40,376 nt of DNA from Paraburkholderia tuberum STM678 (GCF_902833905.1 NZ_CADFGP010000059.1:1-40376); one strand, 5' to 3'. Shown: positions 15,594-22,770, counted from the first letter of the stretch. Notes: generated from the letters alone by a model not told the origin. Program-made: numbers and translations.

Positions 15594-15858
15594 GCGCCTT
15601 GTCCTCAGTCAGGATCAACCCATCGGCCTCTTCAGGCCGCTGCGTGATGGTCCTGTAATACCCGGCCGATATCGCGAAATAGATACTGCGCACACCGAAC
15701 CGGAGCGCTGCTGTCTCGTCGCGCATCACCGTTGCGCTGACATGCATTGTGCGCACCTCGGGATAACGTTCGTGCCATTGCGCGGCGGCGTCGCGTAGCG
15801 TCGGTGCCGTGCGGAGCAGGTTCGCCGCGAAGTCCAATTGCTCGGCGTTCAGGCTCAT
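15580..15858 (-). CDS. Small nif-operon protein of unknown function
   Basis: A 92-aa protein between nifT and the DegT-like gene. It begins MSLNAEQLDFAANLLRTAP at ATG 15858 with GGAG 8 nt upstream, and its stop overlaps the next gene. Composition suggests a small alpha-helical soluble protein. The segment ERYPEVRTMHVSATVMRDE could form a beta-hairpin, and no metal-binding cysteines are present. Similar short ORFs follow nifT in other nif operons, but I cannot give a function. The open frame extends upstream to 16002, overlapping nifT; that part is antisense-like and is not used. Confidence 0.75.
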   Translation of the reverse strand: MSLNAEQLDFAANLLRTAPTLRDAAAQWHERYPEVRTMHVSATVMRDETAALRFGVRSIYFAISAGYYRTITQRPEEADGLILTEDKAHGNR

Positions 15859-15859
15859 C

Positions 15860-16078
15860 TCACTCCTCCACGCCAGCAATGCGCCGCGCTTCGACCGTGA
15901 TGGGCAGTGGCGTATCGTCGGCCATCGCGGGCAATTCGAGTTGCCAGCCGTTCGCAAGTGTGACGAGACCGCCCCACATCCCGGGCTGCGCCATCGCGAC
16001 AATGGGCTCTTCCAGGTCCTTCTTTGGCACGTAGGCGCTCAGCGCGCCCTTGCTGTCCTTGCGGATCATGACTTTCAT
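15860..16078 (-). CDS. nifT: NifT/FixU family protein
   Basis: NifT (FixU) is a small protein (72 aa) conserved in nif operons. Its biochemical role is not established, though a link to FeMo-co or nitrogenase maturation has been suggested. The sequence MKVMIRKDSKGALSAYVPKK, a central GGLVTLANGWQLELP and the C-terminal ITVEARRIAGVEE are typical of the whole family. ATG 16078 has a weak ribosome site. It lies just after the nifS relic and 1 nt before the next small gene, inside the nifB operon. Confidence 0.92.
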   Translation of the reverse strand: MKVMIRKDSKGALSAYVPKKDLEEPIVAMAQPGMWGGLVTLANGWQLELPAMADDTPLPITVEARRIAGVEE

Positions 16079-16109
16079 GGTTGCGGACTCCGGAGATTGA
16101 TGACAGGTT

Positions 16110-16479
16110 CAAACCAGGTTCAAGCGGGATGCGCTGCTTCCTCCAGCAGTGTGCAGCCAGCGCACGCGCCGGCTTCAGGTGCGCTGCATGTTCGATCGCG
16201 CTGAATACGCCACGGTGCCGGCCCTCCGGCGCCGCCGCGTGCAGCCCGCACACAGCCAGGTGATTGGCTTCGGTGGCGCCGCTGGCGAAGATCAACTCTG
16301 CGGGCTTGCCACCGAGCGCTCGCGCGATCGTCGCGCGGGCCGCAGCGAGCGTGCCCTTCGCCTGCTGCCCGACGGCATGCTGCGACGACGCGTTGCCCCA
16401 CACATCCGTCAGGATGGACAGCATCGCCTGCCACGGCGGAGGCTGGCGGCATGGTCGCGTTGTGGTCGAGATAGATCGT
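16110..16479 (-). pseudogene. nifS: nifS relic (cysteine desulfurase N-terminal part)
   Basis: The remains of a NifS-type cysteine desulfurase lie between the 123-aa gene and nifT. The N-terminal IYLDHNATMPP is in one frame. From about 16450 the continuation is in another (WGNASSQHAVGQQAKG, LIFASGATEANHLAV, SAIEHAAHLKPARAL). The codon where ATG is expected is ACG (16477-16479), 7 nt after a GGAG. All of the PLP-lysine and C-terminal part is missing. So three lesions are visible: lost start, frameshift, truncation. Sulfur for Fe-S and P-cluster assembly must come from another desulfurase outside the window. Confidence 0.8.
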
Positions 16480-16501
16480 CGCCCGGCTCCGTTAGTTTGC
16501 T

Positions 16502-16873
16502 TCACGGCCAGAACACGCATTCGCGATCGATGCACAGCGTGTCCAGCAGCTCGGCCAGATCGGTGCTCTCATGCTGGGGCATCCATCGGTGCGACGCATG
16601 ATCGCGCGCGCTCAGGTGCCACGTACCGTCTTCATCGCGCGTGAGCCAGGCTATGTCGATCAGCCCGCCATTCGCGTCGACATTGCGGGAGCAGCACGGG
16701 CTCTCGACACGGAACCCCTGCCCGTCGCGCAGCACGCGCGGCAGCACATAGCGGTAGCGGGTACGCTCGCGCAACGCTTGCTCGATCTGGCGCTGGGTCA
16801 GGTCGAACGGGCGGCCCGCGCGCAAACCGTCGCGCGGCGGCGCCGCTTCTGGCGCGCTCGCCTGAACCGTCAT
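16502..16873 (-). CDS. Unrecognised 123-aa protein of the nifB operon
   Basis: A soluble protein overlapping the end of the second nifZ-type gene by 4 nt (ATGA), hence translationally coupled. Its middle RYRYVLPRVLRDGQGFRVES is followed by PCCSRNVDANGG, containing a CC pair, then by RDEDGTWHLSARDHASHRW and LLDTLCIDRECVFWP with two further cysteines near the C-terminus. The cysteines and histidines might bind a metal, which is speculative. Its place between nifZ and nifS suggests a role in P-cluster or cofactor maturation. I do not name a family. Confidence 0.75.
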   Translation of the reverse strand: MTVQASAPEAAPPRDGLRAGRPFDLTQRQIEQALRERTRYRYVLPRVLRDGQGFRVESPCCSRNVDANGGLIDIAWLTRDEDGTWHLSARDHASHRWMPQHESTDLAELLDTLCIDRECVFWP

Positions 16874-17145
16874 GACATGGCTCCTTCTTCGGGTAGCAGG
16901 CCGGCGGGTGCGGGCGCAATTTCATTCTCCGTGCATCCGACGACACAGTTGCCGAACTGCACCAGATAGACCGGCTCGCCGCTCTCAACCACCTGCCCGA
17001 CGTTGACGATTTCGCCGACCGTACCCGCCTCGGCCAGACAATCGTCCTGGCCGCGCTCCGGAAAGCTGCCGTCGTTGCACAGGTCATCCAGCGCGATCAC
17101 GCGCATGCCCCACTGATAAGCAGGCTGAACCGGTTCGATACTCAT
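16870..17145 (-). CDS. nifZ: Second NifZ-domain protein
   Basis: A short NifZ-type protein (91 aa). NifZ assists formation of the second P-cluster in the MoFe protein. The domain is visible as QWGMRVIALDDLCNDGSFPE, GTVGEIVNVGQV and EPVYLVQFGNCVVGC. It begins at ATG 17145, overlapping the stop of the first nifZ by ATGA, and ends overlapping the next gene by ATGA. Compared with the upstream copy it lacks the C-terminal helix and has an insertion with an extra cysteine (QDDCLAEAG). Tandem NifZ-type genes may have divided the work. Confidence 0.85.
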   Translation of the reverse strand: MSIEPVQPAYQWGMRVIALDDLCNDGSFPERGQDDCLAEAGTVGEIVNVGQVVESGEPVYLVQFGNCVVGCTENEIAPAPAGLLPEEGAMS

Positions 17146-17522
17146 GCTGACGGCTCCTGCGGTTGCGACGTTTCCGGCTGGACCCGCGTGCCGATCTTGT
17201 GCAGCGCTTCGGCCCGCTCGCCCAAGCCTTGCAGCACGTCGTCCGGCAGGTTGTCGAGCGTGCATAGCTCTTTCGCGCGCATGCCGACACGGTGGCCGCT
17301 CTCGACGAAATCCACCGCGTAGATATAGAACTGCTGAAGGAAGGTGTCGATGCTGGTGACGTAGCCAATCTCGCCCTTGTTCACCAGCACTTCGCCGATG
17401 TCCTTGCCGTTGTAAGTGCCGTCGTTGCGGATCACCGCGCGTGCGATCACGCGCTCGCCGTAGTTGAAGCGCGGGGGAAACGCGACCTCGAGCAGGTCGT
17501 CGTCGCGGTTGATGTCAGCCAT
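17142..17522 (-). CDS. nifZ: NifZ, P-cluster maturation protein
   Basis: A 126-aa NifZ. The conserved core is FPPRFNYGERVIARAVIRND, then GTYNGKDIGEVLVNKGEIGY and FYIYAVDFVESGHRVGMRAK, followed by a helical tail. It acts in the cytoplasm on NifDK, where it is needed for full P-cluster formation in model organisms. ATG 17522 follows GGAG by 6 nt. The ribosome-binding region lies in a perfect 11-bp tandem duplication (TCCTGCTGATC, 17530-17540 and 17541-17551). It is followed by a second nifZ-type gene in overlap. Confidence 0.95.
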   Translation of the reverse strand: MADINRDDDLLEVAFPPRFNYGERVIARAVIRNDGTYNGKDIGEVLVNKGEIGYVTSIDTFLQQFYIYAVDFVESGHRVGMRAKELCTLDNLPDDVLQGLGERAEALHKIGTRVQPETSQPQEPSA

Positions 17523-17572
17523 GCTTCACTCCTGCTGATCTCCTGCTGATCGTTGCGTCTGTCCGGTGGTCA

Positions 17573-17677
17573 TCAGGTTCGCGACCTCGCCCGACGGCCG
17601 GCGCAGTCGAGCGGGCCGCCCTGCCAGTGGCGCGGTGCAATGTCGCCGCCTGGTACGCGCACGTTCTGTACGTTCAT
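17573..17677 (-). CDS. Possible 34-codon ORF coupled to the TPR gene
   Basis: ATG 17677 overlaps the stop of the TPR gene (ATGA) and opens a frame MNVQNVRVPGGDIAPRHWQG that stops at 17573. Such overlaps are used throughout this operon for real genes. A one-base shift near the end would instead lead to a frame ending at 17526 just before nifZ. The gap between TPR and nifZ is otherwise empty. It may be a short peptide gene or the stump of a lost gene. No family is recognised. Confidence 0.35.
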   Translation of the reverse strand: MNVQNVRVPGGDIAPRHWQGGPLDCAGRRARSRT

Positions 17678-18255
17678 GGTTGCGTCCCCGTCCAGCCGCG
17701 CGTCGGATACGCACTCAGCGCATCCATTGCATCGTCGGACCCGACGCCGGTCTCATGACGATCCAAGACTTGCGAAAGCAGCGCGCCTCCCACCCGGTCT
17801 TCGGGATCGAGCCGGCGCAATTCGCGCAGTCGCATGCGCGCTTCTTCAAAGTCGCCGAGACGCATGTTGAGGTACGCGAGGCCCTTCAGCGTGAACAGAT
17901 AAAAGCGCGCGGCCGCGTCATAACGCGTGGTCACGATCGCGGTTGCAAGCGGTTCGTCGCCGAGATCCGAGCCCAGCGCGGTGCGGGCGACCGCCAGCGC
18001 GTCTTCGCCGATCGCACGCGCCTGCGCCAATTGATGGCCGTAGAAGTAAAAGCGGTACAGCGCGATCAACGGCACCGGATGGCGCGGCGCGGCGGCGCGG
18101 GCGCGTTGCAACAGCGCGAGCGCCTCGTCGGGGCGCTCGCGCAACCGACCCGCCTCGGCGATCAATGCATTGACGCCCGACGGCAAGCCGCCGCCAATCG
18201 TTCTCTGCGCAAACGCGGTCATTACGTCGTCGAGGGCACGGTCGCCGGACTCCAT
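17674..18255 (-). CDS. TPR-like protein of the nifB operon
   Basis: A 193-aa soluble protein with tetratricopeptide-like helical pairs: EALALLQRARAAAPRHPVPL, then RAIGEDALAVAR, then FYLFTLKGLAYLNMRLGDFE and ARMRLRELRRLDPEDRVGGA. TPRs hold partner proteins together, and its place between iscA and nifZ suggests a chaperone-like role in Fe-S or P-cluster assembly. Two in-frame ATGs exist. The second (18255) is chosen because GGAG lies 8 nt before it but only 2 nt before the first (18261). Its C-terminal part is clearly related to the short gene at 28023-28340. Confidence 0.8.
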   Translation of the reverse strand: MESGDRALDDVMTAFAQRTIGGGLPSGVNALIAEAGRLRERPDEALALLQRARAAAPRHPVPLIALYRFYFYGHQLAQARAIGEDALAVARTALGSDLGDEPLATAIVTTRYDAAARFYLFTLKGLAYLNMRLGDFEEARMRLRELRRLDPEDRVGGALLSQVLDRHETGVGSDDAMDALSAYPTRGWTGTQP

Positions 18256-18270
18256 CGCCATCGCTCCTCT

Positions 18271-18678
18271 TCAGGAGATCTGACGCGGCAGCGGCGGCCG
18301 CCCGCGGCCAATCGCGCTGACATCGATGGTCGCCACGCCCGGCGGCGCCGATTCCGCACTGCTGCTGCAACCACAAGCGGCCTGGTTCGGATTGAAGAAG
18401 ATCAAGCCGGACTGGGTTGGCGTGTCGGCGAAATCGATCGTTATGCCTTCGAGCATCAGCCGGCTCTCAGCCGGCAGGAATACGCGCAGGCCGTTGATGT
18501 CGAGTTCCTGTTCGCCTGGTTGCAGCGCCGGCTCGGCGGTGAATTCCGCGGTATACCCGGAACAGCCGCCGGCGCTCACCACCAGACGAAAGCCGGCGCC
18601 AGCCGGCAGGCCCGAAAAGCGCACGATACGACGCATGAACTTCTCGGCGGCGCTCGTAACAGTTACGTTGGACAGCAT
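18271..18678 (-). CDS. iscA: IscA/HesB-type Fe-S carrier of the nif operon
   Basis: An A-type Fe-S carrier (135 aa). The three cluster cysteines are visible: AGGCSGYTAEF near residue 39, and ACGCSSS near the end of the domain. Here the C-terminus continues for some 30 residues past CGC (ESAPPGVATIDVSAIGRGR), longer than standard IscA. It probably passes Fe-S units to NifB or the P-cluster machinery. ATG 18678 has AGGAG 10 nt upstream. The open frame further upstream is antisense to nothing recognised and overlaps fdxN, so it is not used. Confidence 0.9.
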   Translation of the reverse strand: MLSNVTVTSAAEKFMRRIVRFSGLPAGAGFRLVVSAGGCSGYTAEFTAEPALQPGEQELDINGLRVFLPAESRLMLEGITIDFADTPTQSGLIFFNPNQAACGCSSSAESAPPGVATIDVSAIGRGRPPLPRQIS

Positions 18679-18728
18679 GATGCGTAGTCTCCTGATGGAT
18701 GAATGGCCGGCCCGGCCACGAGCCAGAC

Positions 18729-18923
18729 TCAAACCTGAACGATGCAGCCGTCCACGGGACACACGGCGACGCACTGCGGGTCGTCGAAGTGGCCTTCGCA
18801 TTCGGTACATTTCTTGGGGTCGATCGCGAACACGCCGCCTTTGTCGCTGATCGCGACATTGGGGCATTCCGGTTCGCAGGCCGAGCATCCCGTACAGGTG
18901 GACGCGATAATCTTCAGAGGCAT
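18729..18923 (-). CDS. fdxN: 2[4Fe-4S] ferredoxin FdxN
   Basis: A 64-aa bacterial-type ferredoxin with two cluster motifs: STCTGCSACEPECPN (CxxCxxxCxxxCP) near residues 10-20 and KKCTECEGHFDDPQCVAVCP near 38-56. The second motif has the inserted loop common in nif-associated ferredoxins. It may deliver electrons to NifB for its radical-SAM reactions or to nitrogenase. ATG 18923 follows AGGAG by 7 nt, and the gene lies 41 nt after nifB, a standard nifB-fdxN pair. Confidence 0.95.
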   Translation of the reverse strand: MPLKIIASTCTGCSACEPECPNVAISDKGGVFAIDPKKCTECEGHFDDPQCVAVCPVDGCIVQV

Positions 18924-18963
18924 GGAGGCTCTCCTGTTGTCCTGTCTGGAAGGGTGTGGGGTG

Positions 18964-20559
18964 TCACGCCGCTGAGGCTGACGAGGTGTAAGCGCCCTGG
19001 CGGATCGAAGCATCGCCGCGGTCCCGGTGCACGATGGCGCCGCTGGCGATGCGACTGCGGTAGTCGTTGAACCAGGCAAGCACCGCTTTTTCGATAAATT
19101 CGCCGACGTACTGATCGACCGGCTCGATGCCCGCTTGCGCCAGTTCGTCTTTCGGGCAGGCGCCGATCTTCGCGACCAGCACCGCGTGGCAGTCGTCGAG
19201 CGCGCGCACGACCGACGGGAGTTGCTCGTCGTCGCCGTAACCGCCCAGGCAATACAGGTCCACCCGGCGATGGCCGACGAACAGCGCTTCGGCTGCCGAG
19301 ACCTCGAAGATCTGAAACTCCGTGACGTGGCCGAAGTGCTCGTTGACCCGGCCGCCGCCCTTCGTTGCGACCGCGACCAGCGCCTTCATGTCGTCGGCGA
19401 CGTCGATCTCGCGAGAGACAGCCAGCGCTTCCTGCTTCGCGTCGTGCTGCGCCTGACGCTCGGCTTCGACGCGCTGCTGGTATTCACGGCGGCGGTCGAG
19501 GTCGTAGACCACTTCCATCCGCTCGATCTTGTCGAGCGTGAAATCCTCGCTGCGGTCCTCGCCCAGCAGGCCAACCGCATCCGCGCGGCACTGGCGGCAA
19601 TGACGCATCAGGTTGGCGCCGCCCATGCAGGCGTCCTGCACGGCCTTGAGTTCCTGCGCAGTCGGTCCGCGCTGGCCGCTCAGGCCAAAGTGAGTGCCGT
19701 GCTCGGGCTGCGAGATCAGCGGCATGATGTTATGCAGGAACGCGCCGCGTTTTTTGACGTCGCGGTTGACCTCGATCAGGTGCTCCTCGTTGATGCCGGG
19801 AATCAGCACCGAGTTGATCTTGGTCAGCACGCCGCGTGCGGTGAGCATCTCGAGACCCTGCATCTGCCGGTCATGAAGGATGCGGGCTGCTTCGTAACCG
19901 GTCACGCGCTTGTGCTTCAAGAAAATCCACGGATAGATTTTCTCGCCCACCGCCGGGTCGACCATGTTGATGGTGATTGTCACGTGGTCGATGTTGTACT
20001 TGCAGATTTCGTCCACGAGGTCGGGCAACGCCAAGCCATTGGTCGACAGGCACAGCTTGATGTCCGGCGCCTGTTCCTGCAGCATCCGGAACGTCTCGAA
20101 GGTCTTCTTCGGGCTCGCCAGCGAATCACCGGGACCGGCGATGCCAAGCACCGTCATCTGGGGAATCTCGCTTGCGACCGCCACGACCTTCTTCACTGCC
20201 TGTTGCGGCGTTAGCTTCTGAGAGACCACGCCGGGACGCGACTCGTTCGCGCAGTCGTATTTGCGGTTGCAGTAGTTGCACTGGACGTTGCAAGCCGGCG
20301 CCACCGCCACATGCATGCGCGCATAGTGATGATGGGCTTCTTCCGAGTAGCATGGGTGATTCTTGACCTTCTCCCAGATGTCCGGCGGCATGTCGTCGAG
20401 ACTACCCGACGCGCCGCAGCTGGCCTTACCCTCGCCACCGTGCGTGCCGCAGCCGCCACCGGTGGACGGGTCTTCGATCTTCACGCCGAGCGGTTTAATC
20501 TGCCCGACGCTGATATAGGCCGCTGCGGGCAAGTCGCTCGCATTTGAACTCGCTTGCAT
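18964..20559 (-). CDS. nifB: FeMo-co biosynthesis protein NifB
   Basis: NifB is a radical SAM enzyme that fuses two [4Fe-4S] clusters and inserts the central carbide to make NifB-co, the core of FeMo-co. The 531-aa protein has the radical SAM motif PACNVQCNYCNRKYDC at about residues 90-105, the SAM GIAGPGDSLAS segment, STNGLALPD, and further cluster cysteines (MRHCRQCRADAVG near 340). A C-terminal NifX/NafY-like domain begins around residue 410 (MKALVAVATKGGGRVNEHFG). ATG 20559 is used because GAGGAG stands 6 nt before it; the frame is open 60 nt further. It heads a long operon with its own sigma-54 promoter. Confidence 0.98.
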   Translation of the reverse strand: MQASSNASDLPAAAYISVGQIKPLGVKIEDPSTGGGCGTHGGEGKASCGASGSLDDMPPDIWEKVKNHPCYSEEAHHHYARMHVAVAPACNVQCNYCNRKYDCANESRPGVVSQKLTPQQAVKKVVAVASEIPQMTVLGIAGPGDSLASPKKTFETFRMLQEQAPDIKLCLSTNGLALPDLVDEICKYNIDHVTITINMVDPAVGEKIYPWIFLKHKRVTGYEAARILHDRQMQGLEMLTARGVLTKINSVLIPGINEEHLIEVNRDVKKRGAFLHNIMPLISQPEHGTHFGLSGQRGPTAQELKAVQDACMGGANLMRHCRQCRADAVGLLGEDRSEDFTLDKIERMEVVYDLDRRREYQQRVEAERQAQHDAKQEALAVSREIDVADDMKALVAVATKGGGRVNEHFGHVTEFQIFEVSAAEALFVGHRRVDLYCLGGYGDDEQLPSVVRALDDCHAVLVAKIGACPKDELAQAGIEPVDQYVGEFIEKAVLAWFNDYRSRIASGAIVHRDRGDASIRQGAYTSSASAA

Positions 20560-20602
20560 GGATATCTCCTCGCAACCAACGGCGGCCGCGCGCAAGCCAT
20601 AG

Positions 20603-20618
20603 AGCCAGATCCATGCCA
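20603..20618 (-). promoter_or_regulatory. Sigma-54 promoter of the nifB operon
   Basis: TGGCATGGATCTGGCT on the minus strand matches -24/-12 with exact GG-GC spacing and one weaker position in the -12 box. The predicted transcript starts near 20591 and gives a leader of about 32 nt to nifB. The NifA site lies about 96 bp upstream. Confidence 0.75.
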
Positions 20619-20713
20619 CTCGACAAGAACGCCAGGAATCAACGGGTTAGGATATATTTCGCAGTTCTGTTTGATCCCGGCGCGCGACGTATCCCTACAA
20701 TTTCGTTGCGTCG

Positions 20714-20729
20714 TGTCGGTGTTGCGACA
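20714..20729. promoter_or_regulatory. NifA upstream activator site for nifB
   Basis: TGTCGGTGTTGCGACA fits TGT-N10-ACA exactly, about 96 bp from the nifB -24 element. It shares TGTCG at the 5' side and GCGACA at the 3' side with the nifH site at 5379-5394. It sits between the nifB promoter and the nifA relic. Confidence 0.75.
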
Positions 20730-20850
20730 AATCTCACACGACCCGGACAGCATGTTCTGAACCAGCGAGATGGACCCGCACAAACCAGATCAATCGTTCG
20801 CGTTCACCCTCCGGCTTCCCCGGCTTGCGATGTCGCGAACGTGCGGTCGT

Positions 20851-21072
20851 CCGCTGCTGCTCGTCACGCGAAAGACCCGTAGCGCTCAGGCCGCGCAGTT
20901 GCCCGTCCGGTTCGGCCAGCACCACAAAGGCGCGCCGCCACTCCATCGTCTGCACAAGATAGTTCAGGGACTCGCGGAAGGCTTTCGCCACATCGAGCGA
21001 CGAAACCAGCGTCTTGCTCACCTCGTAGACTCCGTCCAACGCTTGCCGTCCAACGCTTGCCTGAATGTTCAC
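20851..21072 (-). pseudogene. nifA: Truncated nifA (N-terminal GAF part only)
   Basis: About 74 codons from GTG 21072 read like the start of the GAF sensor domain of NifA: ALDGVYEVSKTLVSSLDVAK, FRESLNYLVQTMEWRRAFVV and DGQLRGLSATGLSRDEQQR. After that homology stops and the frame runs on through unrelated sequence to 20734. The AAA+ and DNA-binding domains are gone. It lies just upstream of nifB on the same strand, the usual nifA-nifB order, so it is probably the relic of an original or second nifA. The intact nifA at 37942-39780 differs clearly in this region. Confidence 0.75.
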
Positions 21073-21332
21073 CGTTGACTTCCCCTTCGTGCGCTGCGCG
21101 CTTTCGATGTACCAGCGCAAGGCGCACGATCGACGCAAAGACACAGCGTTTGAAGTAAGCGCATTTCTACGCCTGACGATTCAGCCATCGCGCATGTCAA
21201 TCCAGCGCGCGTAACGACAAATCCGACAAAAAGAACGGCGGCAATCCTCACTCGTCGGGCGCATCGACACAAAAACAACAGCGAAACAACAGCGGCCCAG
21301 CTGAAAGAGGCCACTAGAGCGTGAAAATCCAC

Positions 21333-21348
21333 TGGCATGGAAGTTGCC
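21333..21348 (+). promoter_or_regulatory. Sigma-54 promoter ahead of the decayed isc segment
   Basis: TGGCATGGAAGTTGCC has correct GG-GC spacing and a good TTGC. The transcript would start near 21359, 26 nt before the ATG of the iscS relic. I found no perfect TGT-N10-ACA in the 250 bp upstream. The promoter probably still drives the intact iscA-type gene at 21930. Confidence 0.7.
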
Positions 21349-21384
21349 CTGAAGGTCGCATTACCCCGCTTTCAGGAGCCTGCG

Positions 21385-21863
21385 ATGTCGGATTTCCAAC
21401 GCGTGAATACCGGCCTCCATCCGCGCGGCGCCAACCCGGTGCATCTGGGTCATGCCGCCACCACGCCGGTCGATCCGCGCGTGATCAGACGCATGCCGCC
21501 TTACCTGAGCGAGATGTACGGCAATCCCGCCAGCCGTTCGCATGCCTACGGCTCGGTCGGCGAAGAAGCGGTGGAACTGGCCCGCGAGCAGGTCAGCTCG
21601 CTCGTCAACGGGGACCCGCACGAGATTGTCTGGACCTCGTGGAGCTCCGGCCGCGCATGCGGATCGCGCGCCAAATGCACGGCGGCGTCCACGAGCGCGG
21701 CATGCGCTCGGGGACGTTGTGCACGCATCAGATCGTCGAGGTACTGCCATTGCCGCCGGTCGAGATCCACTGCTCGATTCTCGCCGAGGACGCGATCAAG
21801 GCGGCCGTGTCTGACTTTCGCTCGCGCCAGACGATTCGAGGCGCAGCAGCCGACGACCTGTAA
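21385..21863 (+). pseudogene. Fused relic of iscS and iscU
   Basis: ATG 21385 with AGGAG starts an IscS-like N-terminus (VHLGHAATTPVDPRVIRRMP; YGNPASRSHAYGSVGEEAVE; PHEIVWTS). At about 21645 most of the gene is missing, and the reading resumes in another frame with the IscS C-terminal region RQMHGGVHERGMRSGTL-CTHQIVE, the place of the mobile loop before the catalytic cysteine. At about 21737 it jumps into the IscU C-terminus (LPPVEIHCSILAEDAIKAAV). The PLP lysine, the catalytic cysteine loop and the IscU scaffold cysteines except the last are lost. Two internal deletions explain this. It still has a promoter and a ribosome site. Confidence 0.8.
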
Positions 21864-21929
21864 CTCGCCGAGCAACCGACCTGCTCGTCTAACCCGAAGT
21901 GAGTCCATTCAAGCCTGAGAGGAACCTCC

Positions 21930-22304
21930 ATGGAAACGCTCACCCAACCGGCTTCCGCCACACCCGGCGTCATGCCCGGCCTACTCGAATTCACGCCTCA
22001 GGCCGCTGCGAAAGTGGCCTCGCTGATCGAGGAAGAAGGCAATCCCAACCTGAAGCTGCGGCTGTACGTGTCCGGCGGCGGCTGTTCGGGCTTGCAGTAC
22101 GGCTTCGCGTTCGACGACCAGGTGGCGGACGACGACATGCAGACCGTCACGGACGGCGTCACGCTGCTGGTCGATTCGATGAGCCAGCAATACCTGCCCG
22201 GCGCGCGCGTCGACTACGAAGACGGCCTGGAAGGTTCGCGCTTCGTCATTCACAACCCCAATGCGCAGAGCACCTGTGGCTGCGGCAATTCGTTTTCCGT
22301 GTGA
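21930..22304 (+). CDS. A-type Fe-S carrier (ErpA/IscA-like)
   Basis: A 124-aa IscA/ErpA-family protein that carries Fe-S clusters to target proteins. The three cysteines stand in VSGGGCSGLQYGFAF (near residue 52) and STCGCGNSFSV at the C-terminus. The full domain LLEFTPQAAAKVASLIEEEG to the end is intact and typical. ATG 21930 follows GAGGA by 7 nt. It sits in the isc order (iscS-iscU-iscA-fdx) but is the only undamaged gene there, and is a second A-type carrier besides that at 18271-18678. Confidence 0.93.
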   Translation: METLTQPASATPGVMPGLLEFTPQAAAKVASLIEEEGNPNLKLRLYVSGGGCSGLQYGFAFDDQVADDDMQTVTDGVTLLVDSMSQQYLPGARVDYEDGLEGSRFVIHNPNAQSTCGCGNSFSV

Positions 22305-22335
22305 GGCAATCAGGAAAATCTCACTGGCGCCTCCC

Positions 22336-22476
22336 GACGACGAGGAGAACAACCAGTTCGACAATGCGTGGGGCCTTGACCTGCAATCGCGTCTCGCGTG
22401 CTGCGTGAAGCTGCACGACGCCGACCTGACGATCGAACTGCCGCCACATACGCGCGAGCTCGCGCGTGAGCATTGA
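22336..22476 (+). pseudogene. fdx: C-terminal relic of the isc [2Fe-2S] ferredoxin
   Basis: About 45 codons match the C-terminal third of Isc-type adrenodoxin-like ferredoxin: FDNAWGLDLQSRLACCVKLH followed by DADLTIELPPHTRELAREH and a stop. The last cluster cysteine (SRLAC) is present, but the CxxxxxCxxC loop is not. It starts 32 nt after the iscA-type gene with no start of its own, so hscB, hscA and most of fdx appear to have been deleted. Confidence 0.7.
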
Positions 22477-22488
22477 GGGCATGCGTCC

Positions 22489-22598
22489 TTAGCGCTGTGC
22501 GGCCTCTTCAAGCGCCATAGCGGTCATCGCCGCGAGCGCACGTCCTGGCTGACCACGCCTATCGCATCGCGCATCGCTTTCTGCAGCGCCGTGTTCAT
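22489..22598 (-). pseudogene. Small frameshifted relic
   Basis: On the minus strand ATG 22598 starts MNTALQKAMRDAIGVVSQ, and after a one-base shift the sensible reading is GRALAAMTAMALEEAAQR before a stop at 22489. Together about 37 residues, alpha-helical in look. No family is recognised; it could be the end of a lost gene. The remaining DNA up to nifV holds the NifA site and promoter. Confidence 0.25.
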
Positions 22599-22611
22599 CG
22601 CTACACCTGGC

Positions 22612-22627
22612 TGTTCGAAACAGGACA
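22612..22627. promoter_or_regulatory. NifA upstream activator site for nifV
   Basis: TGTTCGAAACAGGACA fits TGT-N10-ACA and lies about 93 bp upstream of the sigma-54 promoter at 22720-22735, the same distance class as at nifH and nifB. Confidence 0.7.
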
Positions 22628-22719
22628 TTCGCGACAGGTCTTCGTTGGAACCGCTTCATCACAGCGCCAGCGAACACCGGAAAGCCCCGCGGCAAGCGGC
22701 TATTCGCACTAAGCGTGCA

Positions 22720-22735
22720 TGGCGCAGTACTTGCA
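22720..22735 (+). promoter_or_regulatory. Sigma-54 promoter of nifV-nifW-fixABCX
   Basis: TGGCGCAGTACTTGCA is close to the ideal -24/-12 sequence with a perfect TTGCA. The calculated transcript start is near 22746. That leaves only 4 nt before ATG 22750 but 25 nt, including AAGGA, before GTG 22771, which decides the nifV start. Confidence 0.8.
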
Positions 22736-22770
22736 AACCGTATGTTCAAATGCCTAAAGGACAACTTCCC

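Noticed and set aside
20590..20612. Alternative nifB promoter reading TGGCTCTATGGCTTGC
   Set aside because: The GG-GC spacing is one base too long, while the overlapping upstream element 20603-20618 has the right spacing.
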